Shown here piece by piece: positions 1 through 7,671 of a stretch of 25,917 bases of DNA. Source of the DNA: CAZKUN01 sp964555935 (lineage in GTDB: Bacteria > Armatimonadota > Zipacnadia > Zipacnadales > VGFC01). How positions within the stretch are numbered: the first letter of the stretch is position 1; each line of letters opens with the position of its first letter. The stretch lies in NCBI GenBank assembly GCA_964555935.1, contig CAZKUN010000122.1:1-25917 (forward strand). Reading direction: 5' to 3'. Below the pieces are notes generated by a model. The model searched no databases. It had not been told where the DNA came from and saw only the letters and a program-made list of their open reading frames with translations. The translations under genes were made by a program, and so were the position numbers.

Positions 1-1229
1 CGATGTGGGTTGGCTGAAACATGCTCCCAGACAAGCAGCAGCGCCAGGACCGTGTACTCAATCACCCGCCCCGGCGGGTCCAGCCCTGCGTCAAGGTAGT
101 AGACGTACGATATCATCACCAGCGCCGTGAAGCCCAACCCGGCCGGCGACCGATGGATGCACAGGATCGGCAGTAGCCAGCAGACATACCACGGGTTGCA
201 GACAGGCGAGAGGATCAGCACGGCGCCGATCAATAGTCCCGCGCGCCGCGTGATGTCGCTCTCGTCCCGCTCCGGCCTCAGCATCACGAGTCCGGCGATC
301 GCCAGCCAGGCGAGTCCGTTCAGCACCTTCGCGGCGTCGCGCCCGAAGGCGAGTTGCTCCAGCGCGAACAGGCCGCTGTTGAACTCCCACGTGGCGGCAT
401 AGGCCCGAGTGCCATCCAGAGCCGCGGACTCCGCGCCGAGGAACGGGACGATCCCAGCCGCGCCCACCACGATCAGCCCGATGATGCCGACCCAGCGATG
501 GCGTCGCAGGTAGAGTGGGAAGAGTACGAGCGTGTAGGTCTTGGCCAGTAGGCTAGCCCCCCAGAGCACCCCCGATCGGACCGGGCGCGCTGTCATCAGC
601 AGATATAGGGCGAGCATCGTGGCGCAGACCGCGACGCTGTCAAGGTGCCCTGAGTTGGCAAACTCCTTGATCGGCAGGGGGTTCCAGGCGTACGCTATGG
701 CCCAGTTGGCTGACTGGCCTAGCCTGCGGAGGATGAGCACGATCGGTACGAGCGTCAGCAGGTCGAACAGGGCGGCAATCACGCGGATTCGCCCGGGCTC
801 GGGCCATATGAGATAGCTGACAGCTGATAACGCCTCGGTCAGAGGCGGGTAGATCGTGCCAATGTAGCGGTAGCTGATGCTATCCCAGTGCTCGTCGCGG
901 AGATGCTGGAGGTCGGGCGCGTCCGGTGGGTGTTGGTACGGGTTGATGCCGTGGGCAAGCACCTTCCCGTCCCAGTGATAGCGATAGATGTCGTCGTCGC
1001 AGATGACTGGGCCCGCGGAGAGCACCCGGAAGAGCACGGCCCCCGAAATGATGATCGGCAGGCCGAGTTTTTCCCCAAGTTTCCGGGAAACTCCACAAGA
1101 AGCGGCGTAGAGAATGAAGGCCACGCCGGTGCAGCCAAGGAATACAGGTACTATTGGATCGCATGAGACGGAACAGACCCATAGACCCGCGTAGCAAAGC
1201 GCCAAGCAGACGCCAAGTGCGATGAGCAA
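1..1229 (-). CDS. GT-C membrane glycosyltransferase (GT87/DUF2029-like), C-terminus cut by window edge
   Basis: The minus-strand frame is open from the left edge to a stop at 1242-1244 and gives about 409 residues of a polytopic membrane protein. Near the N-terminus it has an acidic patch followed by YRYHWDGKVLAHGINPY (about 942-995), the luminal-loop motif of GT-C mannosyltransferase-like proteins that use polyprenyl-phosphate sugars. Near the left edge, NPWYVCWLLP (about 175-210) matches the conserved C-terminal motif of the GT87 group. The protein is clearly paralogous to the one at 2601-4106, which has the same motifs in the same order. The start is uncertain. TTG at 1227-1229 is the most upstream usual start and keeps the first hydrophobic segment that the paralogue also has, but no Shine-Dalgarno (SD) sequence is visible. 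That start overlaps the divergent GT2 gene by 8 bases. Substrate and acceptor cannot be read from the sequence. Confidence 0.85.
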   Translation of the reverse strand, partial: MLIALGVCLALCYAGLWVCSVSCDPIVPVFLGCTGVAFILYAASCGVSRKLGEKLGLPIIISGAVLFRVLSAGPVICDDDIYRYHWDGKVLAHGINPYQHPPDAPDLQHLRDEHWDSISYRYIGTIYPPLTEALSAVSYLIWPEPGRIRVIAALFDLLTLVPIVLILRRLGQSANWAIAYAWNPLPIKEFANSGHLDSVAVCATMLALYLLMTARPVRSGVLWGASLLAKTYTLVLFPLYLRRHRWVGIIGLIVVGAAGIVPFLGAESAALDGTRAYAATWEFNSGLFALEQLAFGRDAAKVLNGLAWLAIAGLVMLRPERDESDITRRAGLLIGAVLILSPVCNPWYVCWLLPILCIHRSPAGLGFTALVMISYVYYLDAGLDPPGRVIEYTVLALLLVWEHVSANPH

Positions 1230-1908
1230 GGTGGACGTCGCGGTCATCATCCCGGCCCTCGATGAAGAGCAGGCGATCGGCCGGGTGATCGGGGAGATCC
1301 CCCTCGACGCCGTTTGCGACGTTATTGTCGTGGACAACGGGTCCACGGATGACACCGTAGCCGTCGCTGAAGCCGCTGGAGCCCGCGTTGTCCGCGAAGA
1401 GCGGCGCGGCTACGGCAGTGCTTGTCTGAAGGGCATCACCGAGCTAGACGGGCCCGATGTGGTTGTGTTCCTCGACGGCGACCATAGTGATCACCCGGAC
1501 GAACTTCCGTCCCTGGTAGCGCCTATTGCCGATGGCGAGGCTGATCTCGTCATTGGATCCCGCGCTTTGGGGCGGCGTGAGAAGGGATCGCTCACTCCCC
1601 AGCAAGTCTGGGGCAACCGGCTGGCGTGTTTCCTGATGCGGCTCGTCTACGGTCACCGCTTCACGGACCTAGGGCCATTTCGCGCTATTCGGTACGAGAG
1701 CCTGCTAGAGTTGGAGATGTGCGACCCGAACTTCGGGTGGACAATCGAAATGCAGATCAAAGCCGTTAAACGGCATCTGCGGGTCTTAGAAGTTCCTGTC
1801 AGCTACCGAAACCGCGTTGGGACATCGAAGATTTCCGGCACGGTGATGGGGTCGTTGCGGGCAGGATATAAGATCATCCTCACTATTTTCCGGTACGGTC
1901 GACGATGA
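1222..1908 (+). CDS. GT2 polyprenyl-phosphate mannosyl/glucosyltransferase (DPM synthase-like)
   Basis: This is a 228-residue cytoplasmic GT-A enzyme. It has the N-terminal VAVIIPALDEE strand, the nucleotide-sugar motif VVDNGSTDD (about 36-44), the metal-binding DxD in LDGDHSD (D85, D87) and the C-terminal YRNRVGTSKISG signature (195-206). That signature is typical of dolichyl/undecaprenyl-phosphate mannose or glucose synthases. There is no C-terminal membrane domain, so it is the short, membrane-associated type. The family moves a sugar from a nucleotide donor to a polyprenyl phosphate, making the lipid-linked donor that GT-C enzymes use. The two GT-C genes on either side fit this role. The start has no clear SD; GTG at 1231 is an alternative. 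The stop overlaps the next start as ATGA, which indicates translational coupling. The exact sugar is not predictable. Confidence 0.88.
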   Translation: MSKVDVAVIIPALDEEQAIGRVIGEIPLDAVCDVIVVDNGSTDDTVAVAEAAGARVVREERRGYGSACLKGITELDGPDVVVFLDGDHSDHPDELPSLVAPIADGEADLVIGSRALGRREKGSLTPQQVWGNRLACFLMRLVYGHRFTDLGPFRAIRYESLLELEMCDPNFGWTIEMQIKAVKRHLRVLEVPVSYRNRVGTSKISGTVMGSLRAGYKIILTIFRYGRR

Positions 1909-2570
1909 CAGATCATCTGATAGTATTTGCCAAGAACCCACAGCCAGGCAACGTTAAGACGAGACTTACCCCGCTGCTTTCGGACGTGCAGGCGGCACAG
2001 TTGGCCGAAGCATTCCTGCTCGACGTTCTGTCGATGTGCGCTGGGTTGGCGGGGCTATGGCGGACGTTGCAGTACGCCCCCGTCGGATGTCGCGCGCGGA
2101 TGCTGGAGCTGGCCGGGCCCGACTGGCGCGTCAAGCTCCAGCGAGGCAACGACCTCGGCGAGCGGATGGAGCACGCGCTCGGAGTCCGATTGACCGGCGA
2201 GACGACTCGCGCGGTCATCATCGGCAGCGACAGCCCGCAGATCCCGCCGGAGCGCATCCTTGAGGCCTACGAGGCGCTTGAGGAGCACGACATGGTGTTA
2301 GGCCCGTGTGATGACGGCGGCTTCTATCTCGTCGGTCTTCGTCGCTGGGTGCCTGACATCTTCGCGGGCGTTCGGTGGAGCTGTCCGGAGACTCTCTCCG
2401 ACACGATCCGCCGCGCCGACGAGCTTGGCGTGTCCTTCACGCTGCTCGAGGGGGCCTACGACATCGACGACGAGGCCGCGCTTCAGCGCCTCGTCGGCGA
2501 GCTGAAGGCCACGCCCAACGGGCACCTTGAGCAGACGCGGAAGGCGCTGGGCGAATTCGGGCTCGTGTAG
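1905..2570 (+). CDS. TIGR04282/DUF2064 family transferase (CofC/GT-A-like fold)
   Basis: The protein has 221 residues. It opens with IVFAKNPQPGNVKTRLTP (6-23), the nucleotide-binding signature of the DUF2064/TIGR04282 family, which resembles nucleotidyltransferases and GT-A enzymes. GSDSP (107-111), GPCDDGGFYLVG (133-144) and the C-terminal YDIDDEAAL complete the family pattern. The family was first named rSAM/selenodomain-associated transferase 1 and is now often annotated as an arsenosugar-biosynthesis glycosyltransferase. Many members, however, sit in ordinary envelope-glycan loci, as here. It overlaps the upstream GT2 by 4 bases and is followed after 30 bases by a GT-C gene, so the three form one operon. 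A role in making or moving an activated sugar for that pathway is inference. Confidence 0.85.
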   Translation: MTDHLIVFAKNPQPGNVKTRLTPLLSDVQAAQLAEAFLLDVLSMCAGLAGLWRTLQYAPVGCRARMLELAGPDWRVKLQRGNDLGERMEHALGVRLTGETTRAVIIGSDSPQIPPERILEAYEALEEHDMVLGPCDDGGFYLVGLRRWVPDIFAGVRWSCPETLSDTIRRADELGVSFTLLEGAYDIDDEAALQRLVGELKATPNGHLEQTRKALGEFGLV

Positions 2571-2600
2571 CCAGGCGTCGCGGGCGGTCGAGGGGTCAGA

Positions 2601-4106
2601 ATGAGCGACGAGCGGACGGGCAACTCGTCGGGCGGTCACGGGCGCGGGTTGCTCGCTTGCCTGGCGGCGCTCGGTGTTGCGTCGGCGTTCATCTACGGCT
2701 TCGTCTATCTCGTGAGCGGCGAGGGGAATCCCCCGCCGCTCTCTGCTCGCCTGGTGCTATACCCCGCCCTCTTTGCGTTCTACTTCGTTGCCGCTTACAT
2801 GCTCTGGCTGCACCGCTCGGCCTCCCGTGCCAAGTGGCACGTCATCTGCGTGTTGGCTTGCTCCGTGCTGTTCAGGGGCCTGGTACTTAGCGGACCCGTT
2901 GCCAAGAACAACGACACGTGGCGCTACCTCTGGGAGGGCCGCGTGGCGCTCGAGGGGATCAACCCTTACAGCGTTGCGCCCGGCGATGACGCCTGCGCGG
3001 AGCTGCGCGACAAGCTCGACGAAGCAGACGACCCCATCTTCGAGAACCTGCTCCCCAAGCTCAACACCGTTCGAAGCGTGTACGGCCCGATCGCCACCGG
3101 CCTGTTTGTCGTCCCCCACTGGCTTCCTCTGGACAGGATCTGGTCGTGTCGGCTGATCATGACGGTCTTTGACTTCGCCACCATCCTCGTGCTCATGGGC
3201 ATGCTGCGGACGATGGGCAGGCCGACCGCGCTGGCGCTGATCTACGCGTGGAATCCGATGCTGATGAGCGGCTACGCCGACCGCGCTCACGTCGACGCGC
3301 CGATGGTCTTCTTCCTTGCTCTGGCGGCATGGCTGATGGTGGCCAAACGTCCGGCGTGGGCAGGCGTCGCCTTCGCGGCATCGATGCTGGTCAAGATGTC
3401 GCCCCTGTGGTTGCTGCTGCCCTTCATCCGCAAGGGCCGTCTGCGTTTCACTGTCCCGTGCTCTGTTCTCTGCGCAGTCGGCGCCATTCCGCTCATCGTG
3501 GCGGGTGAGGGGGCTCTGTCGGGGTTCCGCGAATTCGGCTCGCGCTGGCACAACATGGACTCCATCCACGCGCTGGTGTTGCTGGCCCTGACGCCGCTCA
3601 AAGCGAACATCAACCAGGAGGCAATGGCCCGAGCGCTGATGCTGGTGGCGATGCCGGCCTACGCGTTCTGGCGGACATTCGGTGACTTCGGTATCTTCTC
3701 GGGAAGCAAGCTCGCGCCCGGCGCTCATGAGCTGGATTCGCCGAACTGGTTGTTGCGCGCGTCGCGCGATATCGCCGTGGCGGGCCTGCTGTTGAGCCCG
3801 GTGGTCCATCCATGGTACACCGCGCACGCGCTTATCTTCTTGTGCTTCGCTCCAAGCGTGGGGATGGTCCTGTTGACGTGCGCGACGATGGCCTGGTTCC
3901 TGAAGTTCCTCGAGCCCGAGGCGGGCACGTGGCTGGCCGGGGTGTTCGGGAGCGTCAAACAGTACCGCGAGCCATGGCGATGGGTCGCCTACGCGCCTCC
4001 GCTTGCGCTGCTGATCTGGGAGTGGCTCCGCGGCTGGCGACGCCGAAGCGCTGGGGATGGGGCTCAGACCCCCGAGCGGGTCGTCGACGCGCCGCCGCCG
4101 TCGTAG
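2601..4106 (+). CDS. GT-C membrane glycosyltransferase (GT87/DUF2029-like)
   Basis: This is a 501-residue polytopic protein with roughly ten to twelve hydrophobic segments. After the second or third segment it carries NDTWRYLWEGRVALEGINPY (104-123), the GT-C loop motif with the presumed catalytic acidic residue at D105. Toward the C-terminus, VVHPWYTAHALIF matches the conserved Pro-Trp-Tyr motif of GT87-like enzymes. It is the paralogue of the minus-strand gene at the left edge. A GAGGGG SD lies about seven bases before the ATG. It is the third gene of the operon that makes the likely lipid-linked sugar donor, so it probably transfers that sugar to an acceptor outside the cytoplasmic membrane. 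Its TAG stop lies inside a copy of the palindromic intergenic element described separately. Donor and acceptor are unknown. Confidence 0.85.
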   Translation: MSDERTGNSSGGHGRGLLACLAALGVASAFIYGFVYLVSGEGNPPPLSARLVLYPALFAFYFVAAYMLWLHRSASRAKWHVICVLACSVLFRGLVLSGPVAKNNDTWRYLWEGRVALEGINPYSVAPGDDACAELRDKLDEADDPIFENLLPKLNTVRSVYGPIATGLFVVPHWLPLDRIWSCRLIMTVFDFATILVLMGMLRTMGRPTALALIYAWNPMLMSGYADRAHVDAPMVFFLALAAWLMVAKRPAWAGVAFAASMLVKMSPLWLLLPFIRKGRLRFTVPCSVLCAVGAIPLIVAGEGALSGFREFGSRWHNMDSIHALVLLALTPLKANINQEAMARALMLVAMPAYAFWRTFGDFGIFSGSKLAPGAHELDSPNWLLRASRDIAVAGLLLSPVVHPWYTAHALIFLCFAPSVGMVLLTCATMAWFLKFLEPEAGTWLAGVFGSVKQYREPWRWVAYAPPLALLIWEWLRGWRRRSAGDGAQTPERVVDAPPPS

Positions 4107-4129
4107 GACAGGCGTCCTTCCCTGTCACC
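4098..4129. repeat. Palindromic intergenic element, copy 1 (variant)
   Basis: The first 19 bases and last 9 bases match the copies at 14376-14406 and 23085-23112 (the latter apart from the final bases). The stem here is shorter: GACAGG (4107-4112) pairs with CCTGTC (4121-4126) around an 8-base loop. The element supplies the stop codon of the GT-C gene and sits between convergent genes, so it may also act as a bidirectional terminator. Confidence 0.75.
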
Positions 4130-4130
4130 T

Positions 4131-5123
4131 TCACTCCGCGTCAACCCACGCCTTCGCGAGCGCCACCTTCAGCGTCGCATCCGCGGCGGCGGCGACGTGG
4201 TCCCACTCGATCGACTCCCATGTGTCCGTCGACTTGTGGAGATGCCGGTCCTTCGCCCACTCGAGCCAGACGGTCGGGATGCCGGCGTCCTCGAATGCCA
4301 TTTCCTCGCTCCAGCGCGGTACGGTCTTCACCTCAGGCTTGGGCTCGCCGTCGCCGAGCGCATCCAGGACCATCTCCGAGGCGGAGTTGTCTGTGCCCTC
4401 GATGACGAGCGCGAGGAAGTCCGGACCGCGGCCGAGCTTGTCGAGCCAGATAGCGGCTCCCATGCGCGCGCGCTCGGCCTCCGGCATCTGCTCCATCAGC
4501 TTAATCGCCGAGTAGCCGTGGCCCTCGAAGCCCTCGATCTCTTCTTCCGCTCCGAGGAATACGAGCTGCAGCGGGATCTCCGTATCCAGACCGCGCTCCT
4601 TCACGAGTCTCAGAATCTCGATCATGCTGGCGATTCCGCTGGCGTCGTCATTGGCGCAGGGGCAGTCACGTACGGTATCCATGTGCGCCGCCAGTACCAG
4701 CCTGGGGCCGTCGGCCGGCGTTGCCGCTGTGACGTTCATGCCGGTCATCTCGCCCGGCAATGTGAATTCGGTAATCTCCGCATCATAGTCGAGGTCGGCC
4801 AGCTCGGCGCGAATCCATCTTGCCGTTCGCCGGAGCCCCTTCGACCCCGCCGGGCGCGGGCCGATCTTGGTGGAGATGTGGATCACCATATCGCTGATCG
4901 CGTCCATGTCCAGGTCTGTGCCATAGTCAGCGTGGACGACGGTGGTGGGCGGAGAAGTACTCTCGCCGGTCCCCTCGTCTAGCATGGCGACCTGCGTGCC
5001 TTCGCTGGCCTCGGTAGACTCAACCGATACGCCCAGAGGCGTCGCGCGCGTACCGGTCGTGACCTTACACCCCACGACTGCGAGCGCGAGTAGAGCTGCC
5101 ATTGCCGCGTGGATTGCTCTCAT
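4131..5123 (-). CDS. M28-family metallopeptidase, lipoprotein
   Basis: This is a 330-residue zinc peptidase of the M28 type (aminopeptidase/carboxypeptidase fold). The ATG at 5123 was chosen over the one at 5147 because a GGGAG SD lies nine bases upstream of it and it begins directly at the signal peptide. A hydrophobic stretch ends in the lipobox VVGC, with C19 as the predicted lipidated residue. The metal site is complete: H147 in AAHMDT, the bridging Asp in NDDASG (D159), E193/E194 in GAEEE, D228 in WLDKLG, and a C-terminal His in RHLHKSTDTW. About 60 low-complexity residues follow the lipobox as a linker. It is likely anchored at the outer or inner membrane and trims peptides in the periplasm or outside the cell. 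It lies downstream of the DUF547 gene, separated by a terminator-like hairpin. Confidence 0.85.
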   Translation of the reverse strand: MRAIHAAMAALLALAVVGCKVTTGTRATPLGVSVESTEASEGTQVAMLDEGTGESTSPPTTVVHADYGTDLDMDAISDMVIHISTKIGPRPAGSKGLRRTARWIRAELADLDYDAEITEFTLPGEMTGMNVTAATPADGPRLVLAAHMDTVRDCPCANDDASGIASMIEILRLVKERGLDTEIPLQLVFLGAEEEIEGFEGHGYSAIKLMEQMPEAERARMGAAIWLDKLGRGPDFLALVIEGTDNSASEMVLDALGDGEPKPEVKTVPRWSEEMAFEDAGIPTVWLEWAKDRHLHKSTDTWESIEWDHVAAAADATLKVALAKAWVDAE

Positions 5124-5156
5124 CGCATGTATCTCCCTCTGCTTCATATCAACGAA

Positions 5157-5190
5157 AGCGCCCCCGGCAAATATCCGCCCCGGAGGCGCT
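5157..5190 (-). terminator. Rho-independent-like hairpin after the DUF547 gene
   Basis: On the minus strand an 11-base-pair stem forms between AGCGCCTCCGG and CCGGGGGCGCT, with one U-G wobble and a 12-base loop. It is followed by TTTCGTT. The hairpin lies 35 bases past the DUF547 stop and about 34 bases before the M28 start. The T-run is short, so termination may be partial. Confidence 0.55.
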
Positions 5191-5224
5191 AATGATCACA
5201 TTCATATGGGAACTATCCGCCTGG

Positions 5225-6124
5225 CTACCGCCGCTCCGTCGCGCCCCAGTCGGCGGCCTGGTCGGTCAGGCGCCAGTCGTACTCGATGAACTCGATCTCC
5301 GCGCCGCCCTCCAGGGCCTTGGCGACGTCATCGTGCGCGTAGAGTTGCACCCAGGTGCCGATCAGAGGTTCCTTGCTATTCGCCTCGAGCCACTTGATGA
5401 AGTCCTCGCCATACCACTTGAGGATCGAACTCAGCGCGACTGAACCATCCTCGTTGACGTGGGCGTACCATTTGCGGGAGAGGAAATCGATGGTCACCGA
5501 GTCGAGCTGCATGTCCAGCATGTCAACCTGAAACGGCCATGGGGGCAGTGGCGGGCACCCGAGTGACGCGCAGTTTAGCGCGAAGTGTACGCGCGGCTCG
5601 GGAAACTGAACCCGGACGATGTCTTGCTCGATGTTGTTGAGCGAGAGGGTCTTGCCGCCGAGCTTGCAGACCGCCAGGTCAAACGCCGCGCCCTTCTTCT
5701 CCCCGATGTCGTTGATGCTGTCAACGGGGTAATGGTCGGCGACGATCTTCATGCACCACGCGTTGTAGGCGTTGAGCCAGTATGTCAGCGCCTCGTCTTC
5801 GGTGGTGAACATGGCGGCATTGCTATCGGGACTGTGATCCTCAAGTTGCGCGAGGAATGCGTCGAGCGCGGCGGGGCTTGCCTTGACGCCGGCGTAGTCC
5901 ACCATGCCTCGCTCATCAACATACGTGTCCAGGACCGTCGCGAAGAGATCGTAGTCGACCGAACCCTCATCAGTCGACAGTAGTGGGATCTGCTGCGCTT
6001 CCGGGGTGGGGAGGGCTGGTCCGCGAAATACGAACACAAGCCCAACCACGCCGACGATTACGATAAGCACCATGAGGGTCCTGCCGAGTACAAAGCTCCC
6101 GGGGTCCCTCTCCTCAATCTGCAT
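5225..6124 (-). CDS. DUF547 domain protein, membrane-anchored
   Basis: The protein has about 299 residues. One N-terminal hydrophobic segment (roughly residues 13-33, FVLGRTLMVLIVIVGVVGLV) serves as a signal anchor, and the DUF547 domain follows. The domain is recognised from YVDERGMVDY, LTYWLNAYNAWCMKIVADHYP, GKTLSLNNIEQDIVR, and the hallmark HFALNCASLGCPPL with two conserved cysteines. DUF547 proteins are widespread in environmental bacteria and have no settled biochemical role. The domain is expected outside the cytoplasm. ATG at 6124 is preferred over GTG at 6133 because AGGA lies ten bases upstream of the ATG but only one base from the GTG. The stop of the secreted protein upstream is about 60 bases away, so the two are probably co-transcribed. 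Confidence 0.85.
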   Translation of the reverse strand: MQIEERDPGSFVLGRTLMVLIVIVGVVGLVFVFRGPALPTPEAQQIPLLSTDEGSVDYDLFATVLDTYVDERGMVDYAGVKASPAALDAFLAQLEDHSPDSNAAMFTTEDEALTYWLNAYNAWCMKIVADHYPVDSINDIGEKKGAAFDLAVCKLGGKTLSLNNIEQDIVRVQFPEPRVHFALNCASLGCPPLPPWPFQVDMLDMQLDSVTIDFLSRKWYAHVNEDGSVALSSILKWYGEDFIKWLEANSKEPLIGTWVQLYAHDDVAKALEGGAEIEFIEYDWRLTDQAADWGATERR

Positions 6125-6187
6125 CTCGATCACTTCCTAATTGCAGCCATTCTTCGGGACGTATCCTGCTCTTCCCTGGGATCAACG

Positions 6188-6796
6188 TTACTCTCGCCTC
6201 AACTGCCTCACTTCTATCTGCAGGCTGTTCGACACCGTGCGCACGCGGTCTGTCACGGCATCGACGGGGGCCCACAGGTCGGACGACACATCCTCGTCGG
6301 ACCGATCTATGATCCGCTCGGGATCATGGACGTCGCGGTGCGCCTCGACGTACATCACGTACTTCCCCGGCCTGAGCGGCCGATATATGGCCAGCGCATC
6401 GGCGAGGATTGTCGCCGTGGCGTCGCCAGGGAGGAGCGCACGTACGGGCGCGACATGCTGTCGACGACCATCTGCCCCATGCACGAAGTGGTCCGGCGGC
6501 GTAGGTCCAGGCTCCAGCGACGGCCCCACCGGGGGGAGCATGGCGCCACGCTCATCGAGCAATCTGACAACCCACGCCTCATCCACGAACAGCTTCTCAT
6601 CTCCCGTGTACCCCATCGCGAGGACGCACTGCAGAGGCTCGTCCGGCCCGCACTGTGCCACGGCAGCGTTGATGGCTACTATGTGGCCTGCCTCGTCGCC
6701 ACCGTCTTGCGAACGCAACGTGTTGGGGGCGCACAATACGCCAGCGGCCATCGCCAGACCAACAGCAATGGCAACTCTCTTCGGCCTGGGGCGCAT
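6188..6796 (-). CDS. Secreted protein of unknown function
   Basis: I do not recognise this 202-residue protein. It begins with a basic N-region and a hydrophobic core ending near CAPN (a signal peptide), so it should be exported. The mature part looks rich in beta strands: a VVRLLDERG strand, a proline-rich loop (LEPGPTPPDHF), and LRPGKYVMYVEAHRD, which resembles the closing strands of Ig-like or carbohydrate-binding sandwiches. Two cysteines (AQCGPDEPLQC) could form a disulfide. The start is well supported by AAGGAGGT six bases before the ATG, the best ribosome binding site in the window. It is probably the first gene of a small minus-strand unit with the DUF547 gene. Confidence 0.75.
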   Translation of the reverse strand: MRPRPKRVAIAVGLAMAAGVLCAPNTLRSQDGGDEAGHIVAINAAVAQCGPDEPLQCVLAMGYTGDEKLFVDEAWVVRLLDERGAMLPPVGPSLEPGPTPPDHFVHGADGRRQHVAPVRALLPGDATATILADALAIYRPLRPGKYVMYVEAHRDVHDPERIIDRSDEDVSSDLWAPVDAVTDRVRTVSNSLQIEVRQLRRE

Positions 6797-6978
6797 GGCT
6801 AGACCTCCTTCAGTCAGTTGCTGTGGATGTAGATCATAACTCGGCAGTCATTCTCACCCTAATCTCGACAGGCAGCATGAGCATCCCCTGCTCATTCGTC
6901 GTCCGCCGTCGTCTCTCTCCCCTCGGGGAATGAAGAGGAAACTCGTCGTCTGAGTTGCCAAGCTTCCCAGGCGGGGCC

Positions 6979-7671
6979 CTAGGGCGCGAACGGGCACATG
7001 CCCTTCACGCAGGTTGGGTTGATCGAGACCTGATCGCACGGCGGGTCGGCCGTGCTCGTAACGGTCGTCGGGAGGAATTCGGCCGAGAGTTCAGCGCCGA
7101 TGCTGAGCGCCAGGAGGCTCTCTCTGCGGCAGCACCGCGGCGCCAGGAACTCCGACATGCGGTCGAGGATCCGCGCGACGACGGTCTGCGCATACTTGCG
7201 CCCACGACTCTTGACCGGCGTAGCTTGTAGGATCGTCCCGTACGCGACCCCCAGCCCAAGCGCCGCCGAGCACCCGCCCCAGTACGCGCAGGTGCCACCG
7301 GGCAGCTTTGAGCCCTGGTCGATGGCTGATTCAATCGCCTGCGGACTGATTTCGCCCCCGCTGTTGCGGTATGCCACGAGGAACGCGGCGGGCACCAGGG
7401 CGTGATGCTCTGGGCCATGAAGTGGGAAGGGAAACTGCGACCGCATCTCGATGAAGATCTCGACCGGGTCGGTCAGCTCGCACTGGGCGACGTAACTGTG
7501 CACGAAGCGAACGTAATCGCCGCCGTGACATTGGTCGCAGACGAAATGCCCGTCCTCACACGCCGCGCGCGTCCGCAACTCGGTGCCGCAGATCTCGCAG
7601 TTCGGTCGCGTAGACCAAAGCCTTCCCGCAGACGATGCAGCCCTCCGCGTGTCTCTCCGGCTCAGCGTCAT
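6979..7671 (-). CDS. DUF5714 domain, probably the frameshifted C-terminus of the upstream rSAM-methyltransferase
   Basis: The frame encodes a Cys-rich DUF5714 domain beginning at CEICG (residue 25, codon 7597-7599). Further motifs are GHFVCDQC, GPEHHALVPAAFLVAY, LPGGTCAYWGGCSAALGLG, APRCCRRES and a C-terminal CxxxxCP. The first 24 residues of the nominal ORF are an out-of-phase reading of the preceding gene and do not look like protein. No plausible start lies close to CEICG, and the next one (TTG about seven codons later) would cut away half of the Cys cluster. The natural reading is therefore a continuation of the 7556-9901 protein after a one-base shift at 7600, giving about 973 residues in all. 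The domain's function is not established; its many conserved Cys and His residues suggest metal binding. Confidence 0.75.
   Translation of the reverse strand: MTLSRRDTRRAASSAGRLWSTRPNCEICGTELRTRAACEDGHFVCDQCHGGDYVRFVHSYVAQCELTDPVEIFIEMRSQFPFPLHGPEHHALVPAAFLVAYRNSGGEISPQAIESAIDQGSKLPGGTCAYWGGCSAALGLGVAYGTILQATPVKSRGRKYAQTVVARILDRMSEFLAPRCCRRESLLALSIGAELSAEFLPTTVTSTADPPCDQVSINPTCVKGMCPFAP

Noticed and set aside
1078..1092. Near-perfect palindrome AGTTTCC-G-GGAAACT
   Set aside because: It lies inside the coding sequence of the GT-C protein without disturbing it, and its arms are in the opposite order to the hairpin at 12052-12070, so I do not treat it as a copy of a repeat.
127..1166. Plus-strand ORFs over the left end (127-402, 354-551, 541-816, 888-1166)
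   Set aside because: They lie over a continuous minus-strand GT-C protein with family motifs and membrane segments; their own translations have no such features.
2757..3827. 356-codon minus-strand ORF rich in Arg, His and Gln
   Set aside because: It is antisense to the GT-C gene at 2601-4106; its composition is typical of a high-GC shadow frame and it has no motif.
4197..4982. 261-codon plus-strand ORF
   Set aside because: It is antisense to the M28 peptidase, whose full metal site is in the other strand.
6797..6978. 182-base gap between the DUF5714 stop and the secreted-protein start
   Set aside because: Apart from the SD of the secreted protein I found no convincing promoter pair, terminator or small gene.
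7590..7610. Programmed +1 frameshifting as the explanation of the DUF5714 junction
   Set aside because: There is no slippery run, rare stop context or stimulatory hairpin that I can see at the site; an indel or assembly error is simpler. Kept only as a remote option.
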